A stretch of DNA of 64,000 nt. Source: Eledone cirrhosa. Its lineage: Eukaryota > Mollusca > Cephalopoda > Octopoda > Eledonidae. Both the position numbers and the translations under genes were made by a program. Shown piece by piece: positions 49,430 through 60,659 of the stretch. Below the pieces are notes generated by a model. That model was not told where the DNA came from. It saw nothing but the letters and a program-made list of their open reading frames with translations, and made no database searches. The first letter of the stretch is position 1. Each line of letters starts with the position of its first letter. The stretch is taken from NCBI GenBank assembly GCA_964016885.1, contig OZ024743.1:120693447-120757446 (forward strand), read 5' to 3'.

Positions 49430-51934
49430 GAAAAAGTACATAATATACATGCCCCATGGATAGACAGACAAATGAAAGATACAGCTCACCTTGAGGAACA
49501 AATATGGGAAAATATAATAGTTGAACAGTTGCGTTTGGCTCTTAGAAAAACCAACAAATGGAAATTCCCAGGAAAAGACAAAATAACACATTTTTGGATA
49601 AATGCCTTCACAGAGTCTCATGAGCTGTTAGCCCAACTTTATAATGAAATAGTTAAGGAGCCAGAAAAGATACCATCATGGCTAGTTAACGGCATTACAT
49701 TCCTGCTTCCGAAGAATGATGAGACAAACAATCACAAAAATTACAGACCGATAACTTGCTTGACCACAATGTATAAAATTTTAACATCAGTCCTAACTGA
49801 ATATACATATGACCACCTGATAACAAATGATCTATTTCCCAATGAGCAGAAAGAGTGTAAACGAGGCTCATATGGCTGTAAGGATCAGCTTTTGGTTAAC
49901 AAAATGATACTGGAAGATTGTCATAATGGACACAAAAATCTATCAATTGCTTGGATAGATTATAAAAAAGCATTCGATAGTTTGCCACACACTTGGATTG
50001 AAAAATGTTTAGAGATTTTCAAAATATCTCCCGTTGTCAGGAGGTTCCTGTCATTCAGTATGAAGACATGGAAAACGACACTCCTTTTGAATAGTGATAA
50101 AAAATCACTGGAAGCTGGAGAAGTTAATATTAATTGTGGAATTTTTCAGGATGACTCTTTATCACCGCTTTTATTCTGCATCATACTTATACCATTAAGT
50201 AAAATGCTCAATGAAACAAAACATGGATATGAAGTCTATGACAAAACCATTAATCACTTGTTCTACATGGATGACCTGAAACTATTTGCAAAAAATGATG
50301 AACAATTGCAAGGGCTATTATCCACTGTGGACAGTTCAGTGATGACATTAAAATGGAGTTTGGACTAGATAAATACGCCAAAGCAACGTTCACCAGAGGA
50401 AAGGTGCTAAAAAAGTTCAAACATTAATCTTGATCGGGGAATGTGATAAGAGAACTTGATCAAGAGGAAACTTACAAATATCTAGGTGTTTGTGAAGGAG
50501 ACGGAATCAAGCACTCGACAATGAGGGAAAGGATAAGGAAGGAATGTTACCGCAGAGTAAGAGCAATCTTAAGAACGGAATTGAATACAAGGAATAGGAT
50601 CGATTCCATAAACACGCTTGTCATACCAGTAGTAACCTACAGTTACAATCTCATCAACTGGTCAAGTACAGAGATCCGTAGGTTCGATACAAAAATTAGA
50701 AAATTCTTAACCAAGCACAGAATGCATCACCCTAAGGCAGATACAGATAGAATATATCTCCCTAGGAAAGAAGGAGGACGTGGGTTACTCCAGTTAGATA
50801 TTGCGTTGAAAATTACAACAATTGGATTATCTACATATCTAAGGGAATCACATGATTGGATGATCAAACTCGTTTTGAAACATGAAAGCACCAAAAGATC
50901 ATACTCCATTACAGAAGATGCACAAAGATACAGTAATGGACTACAAATTTCAGAAGTCCCATTTACTGCTGAAATGGAAAACACAGAAAAAGCAAAGCAG
51001 GTAAAAGTAACTGCAAAGAAAGAACTGCTACAGAAACTGGATAATAAATGGCAAGAAAAGCCTCTGTATGGAAAATACACAGAAAGAGCTAACAATCCTG
51101 ATGTTGACAAAACTTTAACCCATCAGTGGTTTGAATCCTCTGGACTGAAATCGGAGACTGAAGAAGTGATTATATCAGCCCAAGATCAGTGTCTGCCAAC
51201 ATAATAAAAAATGGATGCAACCCATTATGCCGTGTATGTAAAAAACAACCAGAGACCATTGATCATATAATTTCAATGTGCAGTCCTATAGCTCCAACCG
51301 AATACCTAAACAGGCATGACAGAGCTGCACAATACATACATTGGATAATGTGTAAGCATTTTGACCTGCCAAATCAAAAGAATTGGTGGGAGCATCAACC
51401 ACCTCCCATACTTGAAAAATATCACATCTCAATCTTGTGGAACTTTAGCATCCAAACAGACCGAAAAATAGATGCAAATAGACCTGATATAATACTGAAG
51501 GACTTTAAAAAGAGGGTATGCTTGCTAATTGATATGTCCGTTCCAATAGACAAGAATGTATCTATAAAAACATTTGAAAAATTGAGCAAGTAGACCTGGA
51601 GATAGAAATTGGAAAAATGTGGAAATTGAGAACTAAAACAATACCAGTGGTTGTAGGCGATCTAGGAATGATACCTAAGGGATCTAATGATTACTTATCG
51701 AAAATCCCAGGAAACCCGCATATAGGAGAAATACAAAAGATAGTACTAATGGGAACTGCCCATATACTAAGGAAGATTCTGTCAATATAAGTGCATCACA
51801 AGTCTAAACACCTAAAGATGCATGTGCGGGTATGTATGTTCTTTCTTGAACATGGCGGACCTTGTTGTCTCTTGAGCTCAATGGTTGTGACTTGGTGGTA
51901 ACTCGTATGAACATAAAGCAAGATAAATGCAACT

Positions 51935-51935
<1 letters not shown>
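49430..51935 (+). pseudogene. RLE-type non-LTR retrotransposon (Dong/R4-like), RT to 3' end
   Basis: This is the best copy of the plus-strand family. Order: APWIDRQ and NKWKFPGKDKITHFW (RT start), NYRPITCLTTMYKIL, motif A AWIDYKKAFDSLPHTW, motif B FQDDSLSPLLFC (usual Gly replaced by Asp), motif C NHLFYMDDLKLF; then, after a 1-base deletion near 50336, IRELDQEETYKYLG and RKEGGRGLLQLD (thumb); then SGLKSETEEVIISAQDQCLP, the finger CRVCKKQPETIDHIISMC, and the nuclease RPDIILKD...CLLIDMSVP. A 4-bp deletion near 51590 breaks the last part (KLRTKTIPVVVGDLG ... MGTAHILRKILSI, ending 51789). The 3' UTR ends in (AAT)n. The 5' half of the element is missing. It is defective: at least three frame breaks. 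RPD plus Asp with CCHC is the mark of RLE elements; Dong of silkworm inserts in TAA repeats, as here. Confidence 0.9.

Positions 51936-51983
<48 letters not shown>
51935..51983. repeat. (AAT)n shared by two retrotransposon tails
   Basis: About 16 AAT units that are at once the 3' tail of the plus-strand RLE element on the left and of the minus-strand APE LINE on the right. Confidence 0.93.
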
Positions 51984-51985
<2 letters not shown>

Positions 51986-52225
51986 CTTTCTTTATTAACC
52001 ACATAAAGTAGACATTAAGTACAGTACAGGACAATACAGGAAGGTACAAATGGGCATTTCTGCGTGTAAAAAACATAAACAGAGGATGTAACAAAAAAAT
52101 AACAATGAAAAATTCCCCAATACGGGGTCGACTTCCGAGGGACATTCGTGGAGAAAGCCCATTAAAAAGCTACAGTGACCCTGACCACCAGGGCAAGTGC
52201 CCTCTCCCAGTTTTCCATCTTTAAT

Positions 52226-55200
52226 TTACAGACACATACTTGCCTCTCTCACACATCTTTCAACAAAATGCTGGGAAGAGAGCACTCCCCTCTCTACCCT
52301 GATTTTCCTTGTCAAATGAAATTTTAAAAAGTTAATCAGGGCATCACCGAAGAGGTAAGTGCTGGTCTTCAGCCCTTTCAAACGTGTCCACCATACTATC
52401 TCTATCGCCATGGCCACCAGAGAGATAAAAACTACATGCCCTTCCCGGCTAAAGGAAGAGGGCAGGGCAATCATGACGATGGACTCAACTGATAGCTGGA
52501 ACTCTCTTACACGCGACAGCAGGTGTTCGACATAAACCCACAAGTCAGCAATGCTCAAACACTGGACGAGTGCGTGCAGGACGGTTTCGCGACCTGCGCG
52601 CATCTCTGACATGCCCAGCTGATGGCACCTCCATGCCTGTAGAGTTTATCTCGGACTGGCAAAGCTCCTCGGTAGCACTTCCAGGCCAGGGATTTCTGGA
52701 AGTTGTCCATAAGCCCAAGCCTGAAAGTTCTTCCGAAGAGATTGGCTAGTTGATTTTCGTCGACGCCTAGAGTTTCCCCAAGTACCTCGTCGCCCTTCCC
52801 CTCCACTAATCCTCTTTAGAACGCCAAGGTGGAGTTTCTACCGATCACATTGCCCGATTGGTCGAGGGCTGTGAGCGCCTGAAGACATTCCAGTCTCCAA
52901 GCGCTCTCTCTCGGTCTTCGCTTGACCCATGACTGCAGCTCCGTCAAGGAGACGAGCTGGGGAAATACGTGTCTAGCAAATGGCGACCACACCTGATCAC
53001 CGTCGAGGAAGAGGTGGAGATGTCGTAGCTTGAGCGCGTTTCTGCGCATCATTAGCCATGGCATGCCCAGCCCTCCACGTAGCGGGTGTTGACAGCAGAT
53101 GGACCGCCTGAGCATCGGAGAGCGTCCCTTTCACATAAAGCGAAAGAGCAACGCTCCAGCGCAGTCAGGCGGGGATTAGGGCAAGGTACGACAGTCAGGC
53201 GGTGTAGAAGACGGACGCGATGTACGCGTTATCCACCTCCGCTCGACCTTTCAGGGACAGCTTCCTCTCCGCCCATTTATGGGTGAGAGAAGCACCCTGC
53301 TCGTCACCTCGTCCCAGTTTTTGTCCGTCTGGAGGTCCGTACCGAACCAGACCAATTTATCGGTCCGTCCGTCCAGCGCCCGACGAGGCTGTTGGACGGC
53401 ATGGACCTGCCTCTCCAGGTGCAAAGCTGCAGGCCCACTGACTTTTCCTGGTTGATCATTGCTCCTGTCACCGCTTCGTATTCTCTTAATGTAGTGCCGA
53501 TCGCCTCGATGTGTTTGGTGTTCGACACCACTACGGTGACATCATCTGCATATGCCTACACGGATCTTCCGCATCCTAGTTCGCGCGGGACCCCCCTCAA
53601 CGTCTCCAGTTTGTGCAGTAATGGCTCGAGAGTCAATACGTACAAGAGGGACAAGAGGGGACATCCTAGGCGGACCGAGCGCATGATGTTGAACGGTTCC
53701 GAAAGGTGACTGTTCACTCTCACCCCAGAGCAGATGTCGCTGTGCATGGCAGCGATCCAGCCTCTGAAGACGACCCCAAAGCCAGCCGCCCTCACTGCCG
53801 CTAGGTAACGATGGTCGACCCTATCGAAAGCTTTCAACTGATATAAATTGATCAAGGACCCACCCGTGCCAGGTTCCCTAGCTACCCTCTCCACGATGTA
53901 TCGCATGAGGTGGAGGTTGTCGTGGATGGATCTGTCGGCAATGGCGCAAGTCTGCGCCTCTCCCACCAGACCACCAACGACAAGCGCCAACCTCTTTGCT
54001 AGCACCTTGGCCAAAATCTTGAACTCTGTGTTTAGCAGAGTTATGGGCCAGAAATTATCTATGTTATCCACCTTGTTCGGATCCTTTCTCAGCAGCGCCA
54101 TCGCTCCTCAGCTCACAGAGCTGGGAATTCTCCCGTTCTGTTGCCAGTTGCAGTAGACGTCCGCCAAGAGGTCTCGGAACAAGTCTGGCATCTGTACGTA
54201 AAGTTCATAGGATAGGACAGACCATCCAAACCAGGCGATTTACCCCTTGTGCAGCCAGTCATTGCTTCCCGTACTTCAGCGGCTGTTATCCGCTTTTCGC
54301 AACTCTCCGCCTCAGTGGCCGAGAGCCGCGGCATTCCGTCGAGGTAGACACTAAAGTCCATCCCTCGATCCGGCCCGCCGCAGCCCCCGAACAGCTGAGC
54401 GAATTGTCGCTGAAAAGCTTCACACATTTTCCCGGGATCGAGTAGCATGCGCCCGTCGTGGTCCACCAAAGACCGGATCGTGGCTTTGTTGCCACGACGC
54501 GCCTCCGCCACTCGGGCCCATTTAACGGCTTTCGTCCCCTCGTGTCTGAGAGCACGCACCCTAGCTCTGACAACGCAGCCTTCGTGCTTTGCATTGAAGA
54601 ATTGGTGAAGGGCCAATTTCGCCGCAAGTACGTCGGTCGCGATGCCTTTGCTAAGCGCCTCGTCTAATTTTCTAACTATTTCTCCCTCTGCTCTATTTTT
54701 CTCTATACCTAAAGCCTTACTAAACCTAATGGAATCTATTCTAATCGCTCTTTTCAGAGCAAACCACCACTTGTTGATGACGATGGCCCCCGTCAACACC
54801 CGCTTAACTCGTTCACTAATCCGGTCTCTGTAGGCCATGCGCGCTGGTAAGGACGCGTTTAGCTTCCAATAGCCGGGTCCTTGTCTATGAAGCCTATCTA
54901 AGTCAACCACACAGATCAGGAATTTGTGGTCCGTGTAGTTGACTATCTTGTATTGTGGACAGTCTATGCTAGACCTATCTATTTCCCTACAAAATACTCT
55001 ATCTAGATATGATCTGGATGACCCGATGCGGTTTGTCCAAGTCCACATTGGCACATTCGGGAAATCCAATCGGTACCTGTCAGACAGTTCAAAACACCTG
55101 AGCAGGGCAGTGAGGCTCTTGCACCCTCCTCCTCTATCCATTAATCCCACACAGTCCCAGCGTGCATCTGAAATCCCGTTCCAGTCGCCCACTAACACTA

Positions 55201-55605
55201 AAGAGTGGGACGTTCCGAGAAAGGTCTTCTGACGCCGGAAGAAATCAGGCCGCCCTGCTCCTGTCGGGGCATAGACGGCCACTAGCCTGAAAGCTTGCCC
55301 GTCTCCGCTGGTAACGTCCAGCACCATCAACTTACCTTCTGGGTCCAGGAAGATGGCCCGTATGGCGAGATCCAAACCTCTCCGAAAAAACACAGCAACT
55401 CCTCCCCCGATCCAGGACTGTTGGAAGATGCGTACACATCGTAGCCGCCGAAGATCGGTGCGAAGGCCCGTGCTTCGGAGATGCTGGTCTCGCTGATGGC
55501 CACTACATCTATGTTTAGTGACCTGAGGTCGTTGAGCAGGTGGCCCAGCTTCCATGACGACCTCCAGCCACGCGCATTTATGCTGGCTATTCTGAGTGAG
55601 GTCAT
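52226..55605 (-). pseudogene. APE LINE ORF2: endonuclease and reverse transcriptase, broken
   Basis: From the ATG at 55605: MTSLRIASINARGW, VVAISETSIS, then a lost G in the GGGGG run near 55408 shifts frame; AVFFRRGLDLAIRAIF, VAVYAPTGAGR, LVLVGDWNGI, RSYLDRVFCR and NYTDHKFL complete an apurinic-type endonuclease. The linker leads to CTRGKSPGLDGLSY (RT), another frameshift with a stop near 54115-54190, then ITLLNTEFKILAKVL, motif A INLYQLKAFDRVDH, motif B LGCPLLSLLYVL and motif C AYADDVTVVV near 53555. The first, catalytic Asp of motif A is Tyr. The C-terminal part has GGLGMPWLMMRR and LPVRDKLYRHGGAISWAC. Role when intact: nicking the target and copying the LINE RNA. Inactive now. Confidence 0.9.
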
Positions 55606-55639
55606 GTTGAAAAGTAGTGGAAAAGATGGGAAAGACCAC

Positions 55640-56068
55640 TTACCGTACTTCTCGTGGAGGAAGGATGGTTTCTCCATCCTTTTCACTGCTTGTAGCCTCC
55701 TTCGGACGGATGTCCTTATAAATCCTCCTGGAGAGTGCTTGTCGGAAGTCTCCGATGTCTTTGGGGAATTTTTGTTTTAGTGTCGTGTACGTTTTCTGTG
55801 TGATGCGAGTGATTTGTATGTGTGGAGGTGGTGTGAACTTTTGGGGTGTTGTGTAGTCTTTTTCTGTGATGCTGGTGTTGTGTTGGATGTAGTGTAATAA
55901 TTGGTTGTTCTTCAAATTTACTGCTGTGTAGTGTGTATCGTTTTGGTTGTTTTGTTTTGTTTGCGTTTGTTGTGGGTTTGTTTCTGTTTCACTTTTTGGT
56001 GACTTCTGTGGTGATGGTGATGGTGTTGGTGAGAGCTGGTGTGGGTGGTGGCATAGCTGTCCTAACAT
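55640..56068 (-). CDS. Middle ORF of the APE LINE, unknown function
   Basis: An uninterrupted 142-codon frame between ORF1 and ORF2. Its ATG overlaps the ORF1 stop in the sequence ATGTTAG (56068-56062), a layout that suits termination-reinitiation. Its end overlaps an upstream in-frame ATG of ORF2 (55686) by 47 bases. The product is rich in Gln, Asn, Thr, Pro and Lys (QLSPTPSPSPQKSPKS; TPPPHIQITRITQKTYTTLK; GDFRQALSRRIYKDIRPKEA). No domain is recognised. It could equally be the C-terminal piece of a longer ORF1 split by an old frameshift. Confidence 0.5.
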   Translation of the reverse strand: MLGQLCHHPHQLSPTPSPSPQKSPKSETETNPQQTQTKQNNQNDTHYTAVNLKNNQLLHYIQHNTSITEKDYTTPQKFTPPPHIQITRITQKTYTTLKQKFPKDIGDFRQALSRRIYKDIRPKEATSSEKDGETILPPREVR

Positions 56069-57437
56069 TTTTTGTTTGATAGTTTATTTGTTTCCCTCTG
56101 TATTTTGTTTTTGGAGGGGAAGGAAGGGGATTTTTTTCTTTTTTGGCTTCTTTTTCCTTTTTTCTTTTTTCCTGATACAGTTTCCCACTCCTCGTCGTCA
56201 CAATCTGTCTCCAGTTGCGATAGGTCGGGGAGTAGAAAATCCTCCACAGGCGTTGGTTTTGGTTGTGGCGTGGTGGATGGTGGAGGCGCTGGTGCTAGTT
56301 CTGGCACGGTGGGTGGTGGTGGTGTTGGTTTTGCTACTGTTGCTGGGGTTGTTACTGCTACAGTTGCTTCTGTTGTTGCTGCCATTTCTGATGCTGGTGG
56401 TGTTGATGGTTGAGTCACTGGGGTGGGTAAGAGAGGTGGCCTCAACTTTTTAACCTGAGAGCAGAAAGCCTTTAGATGGGTTTCTTCACCACAAACGACA
56501 CACCTAGGCCTTCTACCCTCGACGATTACGGTGAGGTGGCTGCCGTCAGTGAGGTCTGTTAGCTCTGGGATTTCCTCAATGCTTTTTTGGTCCGCTTGGA
56601 TCAGGAGCTCCATCCCAGATCCGGACCAGTTCTCCTGCTTTTCTTTTGATATTTCAATTATTTTGGTGTTGGTCTCGATGCCGGCGAGGACGGCAGCCAT
56701 TAGCCAGGGAATTTCGATGGCCGGTGGAATGTGGGTCACCCTGATCTTCACGAGTCTCTGGCCACAATAGCTTGGGACGAGTGTGAAGTCGTCGCTTCTT
56801 AATGGGACCATGGGGTGCTCTCTGGCCTCCTGTGGTGTTCCAAAGAACACGTCCACGGTTCCATATTTCTGCCTACGTCTGATGTGGGGTTTTTCGCCCA
56901 CACATGTCCCAAAGCTTTTTGGATTTGGTACTCGGATGCCCGTTCCACTCGTCGCGATTTTGTGTTAATCGTCCGATAAGACACGGTGCAAAGGCGCCGA
57001 TGCTCCATTTTATTAGGTGGGGGTGGGGGGTGGGGGGTGGGGATGAGACTGACCCTGTACCCATCTTTCTTTACCATTCTCTTGGCTTCATTTAATTCCT
57101 CCTGAGTTACCTCGGTTGTTTCGCATTTCTTGGCTGCTTCGGCAAACGACACATTTGCGATGGTGTTGATGTTTTTGTTGTTATTCTCATTGTTGTTGTT
57201 GCTGTTGTTGTTATTGTTATTTTTGTTATTGTTATCTTTAGTTTCAGTAGTGGTGGTGGTGGCGTAAGTGGTGTTCGGTGTGGAAGAGTCGATTCTGGGT
57301 GAATCCATTTCGATGTCACGAGATAATAATTTATTTTTTTCTTTTGTTTCTGTTGTCGCTGTGGTGGTGGTGGGGGTGGCGGCTTTAACACCTGCAGTTT
57401 TTGGTAATGACGGGAAATGAATGTCTGCATGAGACAA
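56062..57437 (-). pseudogene. APE LINE ORF1: zinc-knuckle nucleic-acid-binding protein, frameshifted
   Basis: From the ATG at 57437: MSHADIHFPSLPK, a low-complexity Thr/Asn-rich stretch, ANVSFAEAAKK and RMVKKDGYRVSLIPTP. The frame changes near 56890-56905; the continuing frame gives YGTVDVFFGTPQEAREHPMV, PWLMAAVLAGIETNTKIIEI and the zinc knuckle CVVCGEETHLKAFC (C-x2-C-x4-H-x4-C), then Pro/Thr-rich sequence and a Lys-rich end KKKKGKRSQKRKK. ORF1 proteins of such LINEs bind their RNA in the particle. One frameshift separates the N-terminal third from the knuckle part. The Pro- and Thr-rich parts lie over GTT/GGT-like simple sequence. Confidence 0.85.
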
Positions 57438-57640
57438 ATTTAAATTATTGCTACTGCTTATATTTTTAGTGTTGGAAAACGTAGTACTATTTACAATGGT
57501 GGTGTTGGTGTGAGGTGTTAGTTTGTGAGGAAGGCCGTCAGCTTCGTGTGGCTGTGAGTCGTCGATGATTTTTTCAAAGAAAGTTTTTGTTTGATAATTA
57601 TAAAAGTTTAAATTTTGGGCTCAAGGCCCCAATCTTTTTG

Positions 57641-57784
57641 AGTGTCCTTTGCCGAAAGCAATATATGTGAACTTATAAACACTTAACAACAAACATTTTC
57701 CATAAATGGCAATTTGAAAGAATTGAAAACAACAAACCTTTGCGGAGCTCACGATAATACGATTTCCTACGTAGGTCGTAATAA
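57641..57784. other. Junction between the APE LINE 5' end and the next RLE element
   Basis: About 140 bp that I cannot assign to either element. It contains the palindrome CCTACGTAGG. Confidence 0.5.
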
Positions 57785-60066
57785 TATCGGCCCATAACCT
57801 GCTTGTCCACCACTTATAAACTATTAACCTGTATTCTCATGGAAAAAGCATACGTGTTTTTGGAAGAGAACAATCTTTTCCCCATTGAACAAAAAGGGTG
57901 CCGACGAGGTTCATATGGTTGCAAAGATCAACTTTTGATTAATCGTATGATCCTTGAGAACTATCATAATAAACACAGAAATCTCAGTTCTGCATAGATC
58001 GATTATAAAAAAGCCTTTGACAGTATATCACACTCATGGATTCTGAAATCACTGGACATCTTCAAAATCTCACCTGTGATCTCAAACTTCTTGAAACAGA
58101 ATATGTCATTATGGAACACAAATCTCCAATTGTTTCATTCCACTGGAGTACTGTGCTCTAGGACTATAAACATCAACTGTCGTATATTCCAGGGTGACTC
58201 ACTTTCAGCCTTGCTTTTCTGCATAGCTTTAATACCCATTACATTCGAGCTTAATAGAATAGGGTACGGTTATAGAATTGACAACAAAAAAATAGGCCAC
58301 CTATTTTATATGGATGATTTGAAGCTATATTGCAAATATAATGACGAACTGGAAGGCCTTTTGCGGACAGTAAAAACGTTTAGCGATGACATCAGGATGG
58401 AGTTTGGACTTGACGAGTGTGCAAAAGCCACTTTCAAGAAGAGGAAGCTTGTCAACTCAGATTCAGTTGAATTGGATGCTGAAACAATCATAAAGGTACT
58501 TGAGCAGGAACAAACCTATAAATACTTAGGGATTAATGAGGGCTCTGGCATACAGCATGCATGTATGAAAGAGAAGATAAGAAAAGAATGTTACAGGAGA
58601 GTACGTGCAGTTCTGACATCAGAACTAAACGTTCGTAACAAGGTGTTAGCCATAAATTCCTTGGCAGTCCCAGTTGTCACTTATAGCTTCGGTGTGTTGA
58701 ACTGGAATATGAATGAAATCAAAAGAATCGACACCAAAGTCCGTAAGCTACTGACATGTAATAGGATGCACCATCCAAAAGCAGATGTGGATCCTCTTTA
58801 CATTCCTAGAACTCAAGGAGGCCGTGGCCTGATCTAATTTAAACTTGCTTACAAGACCACCATCATTGGACTGGCCAAATACCTTGAAACAACTAACGAC
58901 TGTATGCTGAAACTTGTTGAAAAGAATGAGAGAAGTAAGAAGCTTCATTCTATCTTGAAGGAGAGCAAACAATATGCTACTGATCTCATGCTTGATACCC
59001 AGGCTGGACAGACTAAAGAAACTGTTGCAACTGATGCTGCTAGGCACATACAATCACTGGCAAAAGCAAAAGAGCAAGGACAATTATCATCAAATTGGGA
59101 GCAAAAACCTCTGCCTGGTAAATAAGTGGCCCGTAGCAAACAAGCTGATGTTGACCAAAAGCACACCCATCAGTGGCTACGTAGTTCAGGGCTAAAGGCG
59201 GAGAGGGAAGGCTTCATCTTAGCTGTCCAAGATCAAAGCTTATTGACTCGTAATTACCAGGCCAATGTGATGAGAAACGGAATAAACCCAAAGTGCCGAT
59301 TCGATTCTGCAATGCTGGGGTTGAAACAGTGGATCACTTAGTCTCTGGATGTAAAGTTTTAACACCAGTACAATACAAATATAGACATGACAGAGTTGGC
59401 CAATATCTACACTGGGTAATATGTCGGCATTACAAAATCAAAGCTGAAGACAAGTGGTACAATCATCACCCTGAGGCTGTAACTGAAGGAGAAAAAGTAA
59501 CAATTATCTGGGACTTTCCTGTACTTACTGACAGGACCATAAAAGCAAATAGACCTGACATCATTGTAAAAGATCAACATACCAAGGTCTGTTTGTTGAT
59601 AGATATGAGCATCCCATGTGATCCCAATATCGCGGCAAAAGAATATGACAAGCTACGAAAATATAAACATCTGCTTATTGAAATTGAGAAAATGTGGCAC
59701 CTCAATGCCGTTACAATACCAGTGATTGTGGGAGGACTAGGAATGATCAAGAAGGAATAGAACAATATTTGCGAATGATTTCTGGTTTACCCTTTCTGCA
59801 CGAGGTGCACAAAATTGTTTTGACTGGTACTGCACACGTATTGAGAAGAGCACTATCTCTGTAAGATTGATATCCCTCCTTGTATTTACATATGCATATG
59901 CACATGTGTATATATGTATACTGTTTTTCTTTGTTTTTTTAAAAATAATAATCAATGTGCTGTATTAACTGGCTTACCAATGCACACTGTGAATTTATTT
60001 GCCCTAGGTGTCGGGAAGACACTCGGCATATATCTCAGAAACAATAATGAAAGAAAATAAAAATAA
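57785..60066 (+). pseudogene. RLE-type non-LTR retrotransposon, second large copy
   Basis: Starts inside RT: YRPITCLSTTYKLLT (preceded by TAA codons), RRGSYGCKDQLLINRMIL, motif A IDYKKAFDSISH just after an in-frame TAG, motif B FQGDSLSALLFC with the normal Gly, motif C GHLFYMDDLKLY, QTYKYLGINEGSG and TQGGRGLI before a stop at 58836; then KLAYKTTIIGLAKYL, HTHQWLRSSGLKAEREGF, the finger CRFCNAGVETVDHLVSGC (needing a frameshift near 59295), and an uninterrupted nuclease part NRPDIIVKDQHTKVCLLIDM to 59757. The C-terminus is LTGTAHVLRRALSL. The 3' UTR runs to about 60066 and (AAT)n. The RT and nuclease catalytic residues are all kept, but at least four stops or shifts make it inactive. Its 5' end meets the APE LINE. 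Confidence 0.9.
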
Positions 60067-60070
60067 CAAC

Positions 60071-60124
<54 letters not shown>
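60067..60124. repeat. (AAT)n tract
   Basis: About 17 AAT units at the 3' end of the RLE copy and the 5' edge of the next fragment. Confidence 0.95.
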
Positions 60125-60125
<1 letters not shown>

Positions 60126-60430
60126 TGGAAAATGAAAACAGAAACAATACTTGACATGGCCTGGGCCAATACTGACCGAAACCTATCAAAGTTATCACAG
60201 TTATAATAATAGGTGCTCTAGGAATGATAAAAACACACAGACAAATACATAATCCAAATCCCAGGACTTACAAATATATACAGTATTCAAAAGATAGCAC
60301 TACTAGGCACTGCAGACATTTTACGAAAAGTACTATCAATACAATAAAAACATCAGCAAAACTACACGGTAAGCAGTAATGATGCAAATAAAAATAATAA
60401 TGGAAATAAAAATAATAATGATAATAATGT
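60125..60430 (+). mobile_element. RLE-type retrotransposon, 3' fragment
   Basis: The plus strand reads MWKMKTETILD, then VIIIGALGMIKTHRQIHNPN, KIALLGTADILRKVLSIQ and a stop: another 5'-truncated copy of the family group, ending in an impure (AAT)n/(AATG)n tail (60385-60430). The last link in the chain. Confidence 0.78.
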
Positions 60431-60620
60431 TCGGAATGACTTTCGGAATATTTATGAGAAAGTTTGTAATAGATATTTACATTTATATATCATTCGTAAT
60501 ATGTATAATATATATAATCCTGTACGAAATTATTGTGTATTTAGTTTTTGAATACTGTTTAATAATGTAAGTTAAAATAGCAACTTATACTATTGGATAT
60601 ATCTAATTACTATTACAACT

Positions 60621-60653
60621 ATTTTCTTGTGTTTCTTCTTGTTCTAGGTAAGT
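60621..60653 (+). promoter_or_regulatory. Candidate recursive splice site (zero-length exon)
   Basis: A 25-base tract with 21 pyrimidines (60621-60645) ends in AG at 60646-60647 and is followed at once by GTAAGT (60648-60653). This is an acceptor fused to a perfect donor, the recursive splice site arrangement. It is in the sense orientation of the receptor gene, about 16 kb into its long last visible intron. Function is inferred. Confidence 0.5.
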
Positions 60654-60659
60654 GTCATT

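Larger units (their letters stand above)
51984..57640 (-). mobile_element. APE-type LINE (Tx1/L1-like), near full length
   Basis: Reading leftwards: a 5' region of about 200 bp, ORF1 (57437-56062), a middle ORF (56068-55640), ORF2 (55605 to about 52226), and a 3' UTR ending GTGGTTAATAAAGAAAGC then (ATT)n. It is GC-richer than the surrounding sequence. This is the most complete mobile element in the window, but each large ORF is broken. The 5' boundary is approximate. Confidence 0.88.

Noticed and set aside
55947..56453. A 168-codon plus-strand open frame rich in Val, Leu and Phe
   Set aside because: Antisense shadow of the LINE ORF1 Pro/Lys-rich end.
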